Source: Clostridiales bacterium
GTDB taxonomy: Bacteria > Bacillota > Clostridia > Christensenellales > Borkfalkiaceae
Assembly (NCBI GenBank): GCA_015055615.1
Contig: SVHT01000002.1
Span: 124,001-188,000, forward strand
Length of the DNA: 64,000 nt
Reading direction: 5' to 3'
A model generated the notes under the pieces. That model did no database searches, had not been told where the DNA came from, and saw only the letters and a program-made list of their open reading frames with translations. Both the position numbers and the translations under genes were made by a program. Shown piece after piece: positions 36,986 to 45,538 of this stretch (positions are counted from its first letter, which is position 1; each line of letters starts with the position of its first letter).

Positions 36986-38092
36986 ATGTTGGATAAAAAC
37001 GCTGTGTTGGCAAAAGAGTTGGAAAAACGTAAGCTACCCGATTTACTGACGGCGCAAAACGGCGAAAAGGTAACGACGGTAGAGCGTTGGGAAAGCGAAA
37101 TGCGCCCCTATTGGAAGAATATTATTTTGGAGCATTGTTACGGCAAAACGCCCGTATACGTGCAACCGAAAATCCAAACGAAAATCAACGAAATCGACTT
37201 TGCGGGGAAGGCGGTATGGGAAACCGTTTCGTTTACCTTTGCGGTGAACGGTAAGGAGCATACCGTACCTACGCAGTTGATTTATCCCGTTGGCGCGAAG
37301 AACGTTCCGTTTTTTGTGTATCTTAATTTCCGCCCCGATATTCCCGACAGATACCTTCCCGTGGAAGAGATTATCGACAACGGTTTTGGGATTTTTAGCG
37401 TGTGTTATAACGACGTTACGACGGACAACGGCGATTTTACGAACGGGCTTGCGGGGCTTTTTGAAGACGAAACGCGCGCGCCCAACGCGACGGGTAAAAT
37501 CCGTTATTGGTCGTATATGGCATCGCGTATGATGGATTATTTACAGACGCGCGAAGAAGCGGATAAAAGCGCAATCGGCGTCGCGGGACATTCTCGCCTT
37601 GGCAAAACGGCGCTTTTAACGGGCGCTTTGGACGAACGTTTTGCGTTTGTCTGCACCAACGATTCAGGTTGCTCGGGCGCGGCGCTTACGCGTGGGAGAT
37701 GCGAGGGTGGCGAACCTGTCGAGGTCATTTGCCGCGTGTTCCCGTATTGGTTCTGTCCGACCTATCATACGTACGTGGGCAGAGAGGACGAAATGCCTTT
37801 CGACCACCACGCGTTGGTGGCTTTGGTTGCCCCTCGCGCGGTGTATATCGGTGGAGCAATCGAGGACGTGTGGGCGGATAACGACAATCAATTTTTGGCG
37901 GGGGTTGCAGCGTCGGAAATTTGGGAAATGTACGGCAAAGTCGGTATGGTTTCGCCCGACAGATTGCCCGTTGAGGGCGATACGTGGACGGACGGAAACG
38001 TGGGGTTCCATTTGCGCAAGGGCAAACATTATCACAGTCGTACCGATTGGTTGATCTATATGGATGCCGTCAAAAAATTATTAAAAAAATAA
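36986..38092 (+). CDS. CE15-like (glucuronoyl esterase family) alpha/beta hydrolase
   Basis: A 368-residue alpha/beta hydrolase without a signal peptide. The nucleophile elbow is GVAGHSRLGKTALLTGA (S203), followed by FVCTNDSGCSGAALTRG, both characteristic of bacterial CE15 proteins. A later DHHALVALVAPRAVYIGGA with catalytic His-region KHYHSRTDW fits the family. CE15 enzymes cleave esters between glucuronic acid and lignin alcohols; cytoplasmic, non-exported members may act on other acylated sugars. It starts 12 bp after the GHL6 gene with GAAGGG as SD. Esterase fold is firm, substrate inferred. Confidence 0.78.
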   Translation: MLDKNAVLAKELEKRKLPDLLTAQNGEKVTTVERWESEMRPYWKNIILEHCYGKTPVYVQPKIQTKINEIDFAGKAVWETVSFTFAVNGKEHTVPTQLIYPVGAKNVPFFVYLNFRPDIPDRYLPVEEIIDNGFGIFSVCYNDVTTDNGDFTNGLAGLFEDETRAPNATGKIRYWSYMASRMMDYLQTREEADKSAIGVAGHSRLGKTALLTGALDERFAFVCTNDSGCSGAALTRGRCEGGEPVEVICRVFPYWFCPTYHTYVGREDEMPFDHHALVALVAPRAVYIGGAIEDVWADNDNQFLAGVAASEIWEMYGKVGMVSPDRLPVEGDTWTDGNVGFHLRKGKHYHSRTDWLIYMDAVKKLLKK

Positions 38093-38128
38093 GTTGGTTT
38101 GCCAAGTTTAGGCAAAAAGGAGAAGAAT

Positions 38129-39406
38129 ATGAAAGTGAAACCTACGAAAGGTCAGATAGAGTTTTTAAGTTGGGAATTCGGCGTGTTTTTCCACTTTGGT
38201 ATTCGTAGCTTTTATCCAGGTCACGTCGATTGGGATGGGTTGGAAATGGACGCGAGCGCGTTTAACCCCGATAAGCTTGACTGCGAAGAATGGGTAAAGA
38301 TGGCAAAGGACGTGGGGGCGACGTACGCGATTTTGACGACCAAACACCACGACGGGTTTGCTCTTTGGCCCTCGAAATATTCCTCGTACAGCGTGGCGCA
38401 AACGCCGTGGAAAGACGGTAAGGGCGACGTGGTGCGCGAGTTTGTGGACGCTTGTCGCAAGTACGGTATCAAGGTTGGCTTGTACTATTCGCCCGCGCAA
38501 TGGGGCTCGCACGCCATTAAGTTTGAAAACGGCAAGGAATACGACGACTATTTTATCAACCAAATCAGCGAATTGCTTGGTGGGTACGGTAAAATTGATT
38601 ATCTTTGGTTTGACGGTTGCGGTTCGGAAGGGCACGAATACGATAAAAAGCGTATCGTTGCGGAAATTTTCCGTTTACAGCCCGAAATTCAAACCTTCTG
38701 CGATCCCGAATGGATGCCCTGCGTTCGTTGGGTAGGGAACGAGGACGGTTATGCCTCTTTGGATAACCCCTTGGCGGTGTCTGCTTGGGATTTTTCCGAG
38801 CTTACGGGCAAGAGCGTAGAGCTTTCGCAGACGTACTGTTTACCGGCAGAATGCGATTGCAAGCTCCGCAGTACGTGGTTTTACGATAACAACGAGGATA
38901 CGATTAAATCCTTGGACGAATTGTTTGGTATGTACGAGGCTTCGGTGGGGCACGGGTCGAACTTTTTGCTCAACGTAGGACCCGATAACCACGGTCAAAT
39001 CAACGCGCAGGACAAGGCGCGTATGCTCGAACTTGGAGAGAAGATTAAGGAAACGTACGGCAATCCTGCCAACGATTACGGCGAAATGGTCAAGGACGGA
39101 GACGCTTATTCGGTTACGCGCCCTGATTTTGAGGCGTTTTTAAAAGACGCGGGCAAGTCAAAGCCCGTCAACCGTATCGTGATTACGGAAGATATTACGG
39201 ACGGTCAGGCGGTAAAGGGCTTTAAGGTGTACGTGCATCTGCCCCGTTACAGAAACAAGCGTATTTTGGCGTATATCGGCGCGACAATCGGCAACAAGGT
39301 CATTTGTCAAATTCCAACCGTATGCCCCTCGAAGATTACGGTGGAAATTACAGACAGCGACGGCGAACACAAAATTAAGGACATAAAAGCATATTTAGCA
39401 AAATAG
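38129..39406 (+). CDS. GH29 alpha-L-fucosidase
   Basis: A 425-residue cytoplasmic GH29 enzyme that hydrolyses terminal alpha-L-fucose by retention. Family motifs are FGVFFHFGIRSFYPG (the usual HWG is HFG here), LTTKHHDGFALWPSKYSSY and YLWFDGCG with nucleophile D162. SFLLNVGPDNHG-type text (NFLLNVGPDNHGQI) completes the signature. The C-terminal ~90 residues form the usual small beta-sandwich. AAAAGGAGA precedes ATG 38129; ten extra codons from 38099 are unlikely. A dead GH29 relic lies at 3402. No signal peptide, so it works on imported oligosaccharides. Confidence 0.93.
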   Translation: MKVKPTKGQIEFLSWEFGVFFHFGIRSFYPGHVDWDGLEMDASAFNPDKLDCEEWVKMAKDVGATYAILTTKHHDGFALWPSKYSSYSVAQTPWKDGKGDVVREFVDACRKYGIKVGLYYSPAQWGSHAIKFENGKEYDDYFINQISELLGGYGKIDYLWFDGCGSEGHEYDKKRIVAEIFRLQPEIQTFCDPEWMPCVRWVGNEDGYASLDNPLAVSAWDFSELTGKSVELSQTYCLPAECDCKLRSTWFYDNNEDTIKSLDELFGMYEASVGHGSNFLLNVGPDNHGQINAQDKARMLELGEKIKETYGNPANDYGEMVKDGDAYSVTRPDFEAFLKDAGKSKPVNRIVITEDITDGQAVKGFKVYVHLPRYRNKRILAYIGATIGNKVICQIPTVCPSKITVEITDSDGEHKIKDIKAYLAK

Positions 39407-39421
39407 AAAAAGGTGAAAATT

Positions 39422-40099
39422 ATGGCAGAAACAGTAAAAACTTTTGAATTCAACGGCTATACGGGTACGGTGATTATCCCCGAAAACCCCAATGGAAAAT
39501 GGGTTTGGAAAACGGAATTTTTGTATGCGTTCGACCAAGCGGAACGCGCTTTGGTGGACGAGGGCTATACCCGCGTCAATTACGCAATCTGCGACAAATA
39601 CGGCAGTTATAACGCCGTTCGTTTGATGCATAAATTTTACGACTACGTTGTGAAAGAATTTAATTTGGATAAAAAGTGCTCGCTGTTTGGGTTCAGCCGT
39701 GGCGGTTTGTACGCGTTTAACTTTGCGCTTTTTTATCCCGAGTGCGTGGAAAAGGTGTACTTGGACGCGCCCGTTTTGGATATGAAAACTTGGCCTTATG
39801 CGGGTAGCGTAGAGCAAGGGCAGATGTTTGAAGAATACGGCTTGAACGCAGACACGCTCCGCACCTTTAAGGGCAATCCCATTGATAATTTGGACGAATT
39901 TTTCTCGCTCGATCTACCTCTTATATTGGTCGCAGGCGGTAGTGACGAAGTGGTTCCTTTTGAAAAAAATTCGGGGAAATTAATCGAATATTGCAAGACA
40001 AAGGGTATCGAGATTACGTCGATTGTAAAACCCGAGTGTTTGCATCATCCGCACTCGCTCGACGACGTAACGCCGATTGTGGAATTCATTAAAAAATAA
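39422..40099 (+). CDS. Alpha/beta hydrolase
   Basis: A 225-residue alpha/beta hydrolase with nucleophile elbow LFGFSRGGLYAFNFAL (S92), LILVAGGSDEVVPFEKNSGK (acid Asp) and HHPHSLDD at the end (catalytic His). It is the last gene of the fucosidase operon, after AAAGGTG and 15 bp behind the fucosidase. It is smaller than typical carbohydrate esterases (about 270) but complete. Removal of acyl groups from an imported sugar is plausible from context only. Confidence 0.85.
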   Translation: MAETVKTFEFNGYTGTVIIPENPNGKWVWKTEFLYAFDQAERALVDEGYTRVNYAICDKYGSYNAVRLMHKFYDYVVKEFNLDKKCSLFGFSRGGLYAFNFALFYPECVEKVYLDAPVLDMKTWPYAGSVEQGQMFEEYGLNADTLRTFKGNPIDNLDEFFSLDLPLILVAGGSDEVVPFEKNSGKLIEYCKTKGIEITSIVKPECLHHPHSLDDVTPIVEFIKK

Positions 40100-40176
40100 G
40101 CCTAATTTGCGTAAACGGCAACGTGATTGCCCCCAAGGGCGAGCGTATGCAGATTACCGTTGTTTTGGGCGAATAA
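40093..40176 (+). pseudogene. Possible C-terminal relic of a lost gene
   Basis: Immediately after the hydrolase stop, one frame reads ICVNGNVIAPKGERMQITVVLGE and then TAA at 40174. The peptide has ordered beta-strand character and a clean stop but no start codon or SD of its own, so it may be the 3' end of a deleted enzyme gene. Short length makes this tentative. Confidence 0.3.
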
Positions 40177-40190
40177 CTATCTCAAAATTA

Positions 40191-40226
40191 AAAACCGCTC
40201 TGCGTGAAGTTGCGCAGAGCGGTTTT
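40191..40226. terminator. Bidirectional terminator between convergent genes
   Basis: A perfect 14-bp stem, AAAACCGCTCTGCG (40191-40204) with CGCAGAGCGGTTTT (40213-40226), with A-run and T-run flanks. It ends both the operon above and the minus-strand AraC gene. Confidence 0.9.
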
Positions 40227-40237
40227 ATAATGCAAAA

Positions 40238-40984
40238 CTACGGTTTTTGTAAAAAAATACTGTATTGTTTACGATACGCTAAGGGGGATAGCCCCACGTT
40301 TTTCTTGAAAGTACGTGAAAAGAAATTGTAATCGGGAAAACCGCTTTCAAGCGCCACCGTCTTCAAATCGTCGGCGGTATCGCGTAGCAGTCTTTGCGCC
40401 ATTTGTAAGCGAGTATCAATGACGTAACGGATGATGGATACCCCCGTTTCCGCCTTGAAAATTTTTTCGACGTAGGGGACGGAAAAGAAAACGTGTTGCG
40501 CCACGTCCGCAAGCGTAATTTTTTCACGGAGATGGGTGTGAACGTAATTCTTTATCCGTTGTACCAATTCGTTCTCATCTTTTAACGCCGATTGATAACG
40601 GAGTTCCTCCATAAGCGCACGGAATAAAAAGAGAAGACGGGGTTCGGATAAATTCCGCGTTGTTTTCCAAGCTTCGTCGTAAGCGGAAATAATATGCAAC
40701 GCAACGTTGGAGAGTAGTCCTTTGGAAACCAGCGGTAAAAAATCGTAGTCGTCTTCATAAAAATTAAAGCTGACGTATTGCGAGTTTTTCACTTCGTCGC
40801 GGGTGCGAACCGTGCCTTTGGGCTGAAAGATAATATCCCCGCTATGTAATTCTACGCGCACGCCGTTGACGTGATAGACCATTTCGCCGTCCAAAAGGAC
40901 GGTCAAAGCGTGAAAGGGGAGCTTTAATTCTACCAAGGGAATAACGGTGTCGTAATCGTGTCGGTTGTAATAATAAAATTCCAT
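40238..40984 (-). CDS. AraC-family transcriptional regulator, divergent from GH31
   Basis: A 248-residue regulator with an N-terminal cupin (LTVLLDGEMVYHVNGVRVEL, LHSGDIIFQPKGT) and a C-terminal double HTH (ITLADVAQHVFFSVPYVEKI, then TVALESGFPDYNFFSRTFKK and GLSPLAYR). It is transcribed away from the GH31 gene with a 127-bp shared control region, so it likely regulates GH31 and the downstream oxidoreductase. The start has no visible SD, so expression may be weak or leaderless. It is about 40 residues shorter than the first AraC protein. Confidence 0.9.
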   Translation of the reverse strand: MEFYYYNRHDYDTVIPLVELKLPFHALTVLLDGEMVYHVNGVRVELHSGDIIFQPKGTVRTRDEVKNSQYVSFNFYEDDYDFLPLVSKGLLSNVALHIISAYDEAWKTTRNLSEPRLLFLFRALMEELRYQSALKDENELVQRIKNYVHTHLREKITLADVAQHVFFSVPYVEKIFKAETGVSIIRYVIDTRLQMAQRLLRDTADDLKTVALESGFPDYNFFSRTFKKNVGLSPLAYRKQYSIFLQKP

Positions 40985-40994
40985 AATAATAAAA

Positions 40995-41096
40995 TAGTGC
41001 TAAAAATTTGAATAAAAATACCAGATATGCCATTGTTTTTGTATTGTTTAGTGCTATAATATATAGTATAATCAAAAACAAAACGCTTGTCAAGCG
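40995..41096. promoter_or_regulatory. Divergent araC/GH31 control region
   Basis: For GH31, TTGTTT (41033-41038), 16 nt, TATAAT (41055-41060). TAGTGCTA occurs twice in direct orientation (40995-41002, 41049-41056), 54 bp apart, one overlapping the -10: candidate AraC sites. A 13-bp palindrome CGCTTGTCAAGCG (41084-41096), LacI-operator-like, sits just before the GH31 SD. Confidence 0.5.
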
Positions 41097-41111
41097 AATA
41101 AGGAGAAAACT

Positions 41112-43310
41112 ATGTTGCAACTTAAAAAAATTGGGGAGAGCGGTTATCGGGTAACCACGGAAAACGGACACGCAAGCATGCTGACGAGATATGGCTTTTT
41201 GCGGGACGAACTTTCGCGTACGTACGCGCCTTGTAGGGCGGAAATTACGGAAAACGGCGTGCGTTTTCAAAGCGGAAAGCGCGACGTTGCGGTCGCGGTA
41301 AAAAATATGAACGGCGGTGGGTTTGAACTCAAAATTCCCTTGCGTGATAAGGAGCGTTTGTTCGGTATGGGGGATGCCAACCGTGACAGCGTGATGATTC
41401 GAGGCAAGACGCTCAACGTATGGGTTGCCAACGTAGCGTCTTACGGGCCGATGCCCGTGGTACTCAGCTCGGACGGTTGGGCGATTATCGTCAATTCTAC
41501 CTATTATCAAAAATTCGATCTTGGCGAAAGCGATAAAGACACGTTGATTATTTCGGTGACAGGGGGGACGGCAGATTTTTATTTGCTTTCCGCCGATACT
41601 TTGCTCGATATGGTGCAGGCGATTACGGATATCACGGGCAAGCCGACGATGTTGCCCGCCTTTGGGTACGGCTTGACGTTTGTCGAAAGCGAGCAACTGA
41701 TGAACGCCCGTCAACTTCTGACAGACGTGCGCATGATGCGTGATCGCGGGATTCCTTGCGACGTATTCGGGTTGGAACCGTCGTGGATGAGCCAGCATTA
41801 CGATTTGTCTACCGAGAAAGAGTGGGATAAGGAGCGTTTTTGGATGCCCCATTGGTTGCCCGAAAACACGGCGAGCCACCGTACGTTTATGGGACCGATG
41901 CGCTTTATGGGTATGCAGCTTTCCCTTTGGCTTTGCGAGGATTACGACTTATTTTACGAAGAGGATCGCAACGAGATTGTGGGCGGGGCAATCGAGTATC
42001 AAACGCAGGATTCGGATGAGGAAAATTTCAAGAAAAACGTAGATTTTGCAGACGCGCATATACAAGGCGTAAAAAAATTGGACGTAATCACGAAAGAGGA
42101 CGAGCCGTGGTTTGAGCATCTGAAAAAATTTGTGGATAACGGCGTGGCGTGCTTTAAGTTGGACGGATATACGCAAGTCATGCCACATCCCGACCGTCTT
42201 TGGGCGAAAAAGTACTTGGATAACGAAGTGCACAACGTCTATTGCGTGACGTTGGCGAAACAGATGAAAGAAGGATTTCAAAAACACACGGACAGACGCG
42301 GTTTGATTTATACGTCGGGCGCATACGTCGGCACGCAAAAATACGCGGCGACGTGGGCAGGGGACACGGGCGGCGGGCCCAGAACCCTGGTGGCGTGTCT
42401 TAACTACGCTATGTGTGGGCATACGAACACCACTTGCGATATGGATATTTTGGATACGAAAGCAATCCATTACGCCTTTCTTTCCACGTGGACGCAGATC
42501 TGTTCTTGGGCGTATTATTTCCAGCCTTGGTTCTTGCCTCCCGAAATCGAGCAGACGATTAAAAACTATTCGTTGCTCCGTTCTTCGCTCTTTCCGTATA
42601 TCTACTCGGCGGCGCACAATGCGTCGGTTAGCGGTATTCCCGTTATGCGTCCTTTGCCGATGTTGTATAGCGACACCGACCACTACGACGACGTGCATAA
42701 CGCGTATATGCTCGGGGATTCTCTTTACGTCGGCGCGTTCGATATGCATTTGAAATTGCCCGAGGGAGAGTGGGTGGATTATTTCACAGGTAAAATATAT
42801 CAAGGGGACGTGGAGTACGAAATTGCGGACGGCTACGCAGGGGCGTTGCTTGTCAAAAAAGGCTCGGTTTTTGTGACTATGGAACCGCAACAATATATTT
42901 TGGAAAAAGAACACGACTATATCGTTCGGGTGTATACGGGTGGTAACGGAGCGTTCTCGCTGTACGAAGACGACGCTTTTACTTACGATTACGAAAAGGG
43001 CGGTTACGCGCAAACCCGCTTTACTTGGACGGAAGAGGGAACGGGCGGTACGTTGGCGGTATACCGTCGCCAAGGCGACTTTTCGGGTAGACCGAATAAT
43101 GGGCACGACCGTATCAACAATTCGATACCGAAGATTGACGGAATTAAGCCCGTTCGGGATATGGCGGTGCGCATTTACGGCAAGACGCCGAAATCCGTTT
43201 GTCTTGGCGAAAAAGAAATTGCATTTACCGTTTGCGACGGATATATCGAGTTTACCGTAACGGCAGACTTGCACGAACAGAGCGATTTGTTCTACAAAGT
43301 GGCTTATTGA
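41112..43310 (+). CDS. GH31 family glycoside hydrolase
   Basis: A 732-residue cytoplasmic enzyme of family GH31 (alpha-glucosidases, alpha-xylosidases and relatives). Residues 1-200 form the N-terminal beta-sandwich (LFGMGDANRDSVMIRGK). The barrel has ACFKLDGYTQ with nucleophile D351 and WAGDTGGG with acid/base D418. The C-terminal beta domains contain GSVFVTMEPQQYI and FSLYEDDAFTYDYEKG. The WMPHWLP/EPSWM environment does not match the classic alpha-glucosidase pattern closely, so another alpha-linked sugar is possible. AAGGAG precedes ATG 41112. It is transcribed away from the AraC gene and ends with TGA. Confidence 0.92.
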   Translation: MLQLKKIGESGYRVTTENGHASMLTRYGFLRDELSRTYAPCRAEITENGVRFQSGKRDVAVAVKNMNGGGFELKIPLRDKERLFGMGDANRDSVMIRGKTLNVWVANVASYGPMPVVLSSDGWAIIVNSTYYQKFDLGESDKDTLIISVTGGTADFYLLSADTLLDMVQAITDITGKPTMLPAFGYGLTFVESEQLMNARQLLTDVRMMRDRGIPCDVFGLEPSWMSQHYDLSTEKEWDKERFWMPHWLPENTASHRTFMGPMRFMGMQLSLWLCEDYDLFYEEDRNEIVGGAIEYQTQDSDEENFKKNVDFADAHIQGVKKLDVITKEDEPWFEHLKKFVDNGVACFKLDGYTQVMPHPDRLWAKKYLDNEVHNVYCVTLAKQMKEGFQKHTDRRGLIYTSGAYVGTQKYAATWAGDTGGGPRTLVACLNYAMCGHTNTTCDMDILDTKAIHYAFLSTWTQICSWAYYFQPWFLPPEIEQTIKNYSLLRSSLFPYIYSAAHNASVSGIPVMRPLPMLYSDTDHYDDVHNAYMLGDSLYVGAFDMHLKLPEGEWVDYFTGKIYQGDVEYEIADGYAGALLVKKGSVFVTMEPQQYILEKEHDYIVRVYTGGNGAFSLYEDDAFTYDYEKGGYAQTRFTWTEEGTGGTLAVYRRQGDFSGRPNNGHDRINNSIPKIDGIKPVRDMAVRIYGKTPKSVCLGEKEIAFTVCDGYIEFTVTADLHEQSDLFYKVAY

Positions 43311-43364
43311 GGATAAACGGATAAAAAAGTTCGTTTTGTTATACGAAAAAATGAATAATGGATA

Positions 43365-43393
43365 TTGACTTTTCCCTACAAAAGATGTATGAT
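43365..43393 (+). promoter_or_regulatory. Promoter of the second oxidoreductase gene
   Basis: TTGACT (43365-43370), 17 nt, TATGAT (43388-43393), about 55 nt before the start codon. Confidence 0.65.
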
Positions 43394-43448
43394 ATATGTA
43401 AAATATATCACCCTGCAATAAGGGCGTGTAAATTAGGAGAAAAGAGAA

Positions 43449-44408
43449 ATGAAAGTTGCCGTAATCGGGTTGGGCGTGATTGGGCACGTGCACATGGAAG
43501 TCCTTACGGAAATGCAACAAACTGTCGTGGCGGTCTGCGACGTAGACGAAAGTAAATTTGCCGAATATCCTACGGCGAAAGGGTACGTTGATTATAAAAA
43601 AATGATAGACGAGGTTCGTCCCGACGTCGTACACGTTTGCACCCCCCACTATTTGCACGCAGAAATGGTAGTGTATGCCTTGGACAAAGGGGTAAACGTG
43701 CTCTGCGAAAAGCCTTTGTGTATCAGCCGTGACGAGATAGAACAAATCTTGTCGGCGGAAAAGCGGTCGACGGCGCAGCTTGGCGTTGTTTTGCAAAACC
43801 GCTATAATCCCGCAAACGTATATGCAAAAGAACAGCTTGGAAACGACTACGCGACGGGCGGTTACGGGCATATGATTTGGAACAGAACCGAGGCGTATTA
43901 CGCGCAAGCGGCGTGGCGTGGTACGAAAGATATGGAAGGCGGCGGGGTATTGATAAACCAAGCGTTGCATACGCTGGATTTGATGCAATATTTCTGTGGC
44001 GAACCCGATCAGGTCGTTGCGTCCATCAGCAATCTTACCCTTAAAAACGTAATTGAAGTGGAAGACACGGCAAGCGCGCTGTATTCGGGTAAAGGGAATT
44101 TTACGTTTTTTGCGACGAACGGCAGTAAGGTTGATTTTTTGCCCGAGATAATGTTGTATACAAAAGACGGATATATGCGCATTATGGGGAATTGCGTTTT
44201 GCATAACGACCAGTTGAAACGCTTTGACGAATCCCAAAAGGTTTATGGTAAAGGCTGTTACGGCGCGGGGCACAGCGGTTTGTTCACGCATTTCTACGAC
44301 TGTTTGGAAAAGGGCGAAAAATTCCCGATTGACGGCACGGAAGGCTCGAAAGTTATCAAGATGATTTTGGCTACGTACGAGAGTAACGGCAATAAAATTG
44401 ACATTTAA
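43449..44408 (+). CDS. Gfo/Idh/MocA-family oxidoreductase (second paralogue)
   Basis: A 319-residue NAD(P)-dependent sugar dehydrogenase-type enzyme. VIGLGVIGHVHMEVL is the nucleotide-binding start; VLCEKPLCISRDEIEQIL carries the EKP Lys; GGGVLINQALHTLDLMQYF is the second catalytic region. It is about 75 residues shorter than the paralogue at 33785, mainly in the C-terminal domain. TAGGAG precedes ATG. A surface-protein gene follows after 19 bp, so the two may be co-transcribed. Confidence 0.9.
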   Translation: MKVAVIGLGVIGHVHMEVLTEMQQTVVAVCDVDESKFAEYPTAKGYVDYKKMIDEVRPDVVHVCTPHYLHAEMVVYALDKGVNVLCEKPLCISRDEIEQILSAEKRSTAQLGVVLQNRYNPANVYAKEQLGNDYATGGYGHMIWNRTEAYYAQAAWRGTKDMEGGGVLINQALHTLDLMQYFCGEPDQVVASISNLTLKNVIEVEDTASALYSGKGNFTFFATNGSKVDFLPEIMLYTKDGYMRIMGNCVLHNDQLKRFDESQKVYGKGCYGAGHSGLFTHFYDCLEKGEKFPIDGTEGSKVIKMILATYESNGNKIDI

Positions 44409-44427
44409 AACGTAAGGGGCGAAAATT

Positions 44428-45393
44428 ATGAAAAAGATTTGGGCAGGAATCGTGGCAACGCTCTGCGTTGGCGTGGTTGCGGGAGCGATGACAACCAATG
44501 CGGTGACGGCGAGCGCGGCGCCCTCGTTGTTTTACGAGCGGGTTGCTTTGGACAATCCGCCTGCTTGCGCGCTGACGTTGGAAGAATTGAAAGTGAAAAA
44601 CATGACGTATTGGGAGTATTGTCGGGTAGACGACGAATACGACGCTTGGTACTTCATGGCTGAGGGAGGCGCGACGGAAAGGACCAATCCGGAAATTCGC
44701 TTTGTTGTAGACGGTGTGCAGACGGTAACAAAACCGTACGACCTTCCGCCTATGACGGTTGGGGCGTTCTCGTTTGACTATTGTATCGTCAACGATAGTC
44801 CCAGCGGCGTTGCGGATTTGGCAGATAAACCCTATATCGTGCAAATTCTCGGCGCGGACGGTACGTATCCGATTATCGAGGTGGACGTGGAAGAAGACGG
44901 GGATTGGCATACCGTTTCGGTAGATAGTGATACCGCGTTCTACGGTGCGCTCGGCACACCTGTGCGCACGTATGGCGAATTTAACGATCAATTTTGTGGT
45001 TTTTTGTTTAAAATGGGCTGTCTTGACGGCGAATTCATGATTAAGGATATTGTTTTGTACGACGTTGACGGGAACGTGATAGAGCCCGAGGTGGAGGTTC
45101 CCGATTTGGACGAGGACTCTGCGGATAGCGATCTTTCCAACGATATTTCGGACGAGAGCGAGCAAGATAGTGAGGTTGTAGACAGCATACAAAACGACAG
45201 CGTATCGAGTGACAGCGTATCCAGCGATAATGCGTCGGGCGACAGCGTAGAAAGCGATAAAGCGTCAAGTACACCAATTGTTTTTCCCGTAAAGAAAAAA
45301 GGTTGCGGTTCGTTTGGCGTAGGGGCAATGACCTTGGGTGCATTGGCGATGGCTGGCGTAGTGCTTAGCGTTGGCAAGCGGAAGAGAAAATAA
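44428..45393 (+). CDS. Exported surface protein with Cys-containing C-terminal sorting-like signal
   Basis: A 321-residue exported protein of unknown function. A signal peptide covers residues 1-29 (AGIVATLCVGVVAGAM; VTASA-AP). Residues about 30-215 look like a beta-sandwich, possibly sugar-binding (GAFSFDYCIVNDSPSG, FMIKDIVLYDVDGNV). Residues about 218-282 are a Ser/Asp/Glu-rich stalk. The last 33 residues are KKKGCGS, a Gly/Ala/Val-rich helix, then GKRKRK: a tripartite signal with an invariant-looking Cys ahead of the helix, unlike LPXTG. That layout recalls MYXO-CTERM/GlyGly-CTERM signals processed by rhombosortase-like enzymes; the analogy is mine. AAGGGGCG precedes ATG. Confidence 0.75.
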   Translation: MKKIWAGIVATLCVGVVAGAMTTNAVTASAAPSLFYERVALDNPPACALTLEELKVKNMTYWEYCRVDDEYDAWYFMAEGGATERTNPEIRFVVDGVQTVTKPYDLPPMTVGAFSFDYCIVNDSPSGVADLADKPYIVQILGADGTYPIIEVDVEEDGDWHTVSVDSDTAFYGALGTPVRTYGEFNDQFCGFLFKMGCLDGEFMIKDIVLYDVDGNVIEPEVEVPDLDEDSADSDLSNDISDESEQDSEVVDSIQNDSVSSDSVSSDNASGDSVESDKASSTPIVFPVKKKGCGSFGVGAMTLGALAMAGVVLSVGKRKRK

Positions 45394-45407
45394 TAAATAA
45401 TGAGGCA

Positions 45408-45434
45408 AAAAAGCACGGACAATCCGTGCTTTTT
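45408..45434 (+). terminator. Terminator after the surface-protein gene
   Basis: AAAAAGCACGGA (45408-45419) and TCCGTGCTTTTT (45423-45434) form a perfect stem with a CAA loop and T-run. Confidence 0.9.
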
Positions 45435-45482
45435 AATTGTTTGTTTTTTGTAAAATCAATTTCTAAAATTGCGTTCAAAAGA

Positions 45483-45512
45483 TTGTACTTTTTTTACCCT
45501 TTGTGCTATAAT
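45483..45512 (+). promoter_or_regulatory. Promoter of the SASA esterase gene
   Basis: TTGTAC (45483-45488), 18 nt, TATAAT (45507-45512). The expected transcription start near 45519 makes ATG 45539 the better start codon. Confidence 0.6.
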
Positions 45513-45538
45513 GTATAAAAATGAAAAGGGTGTATGCT

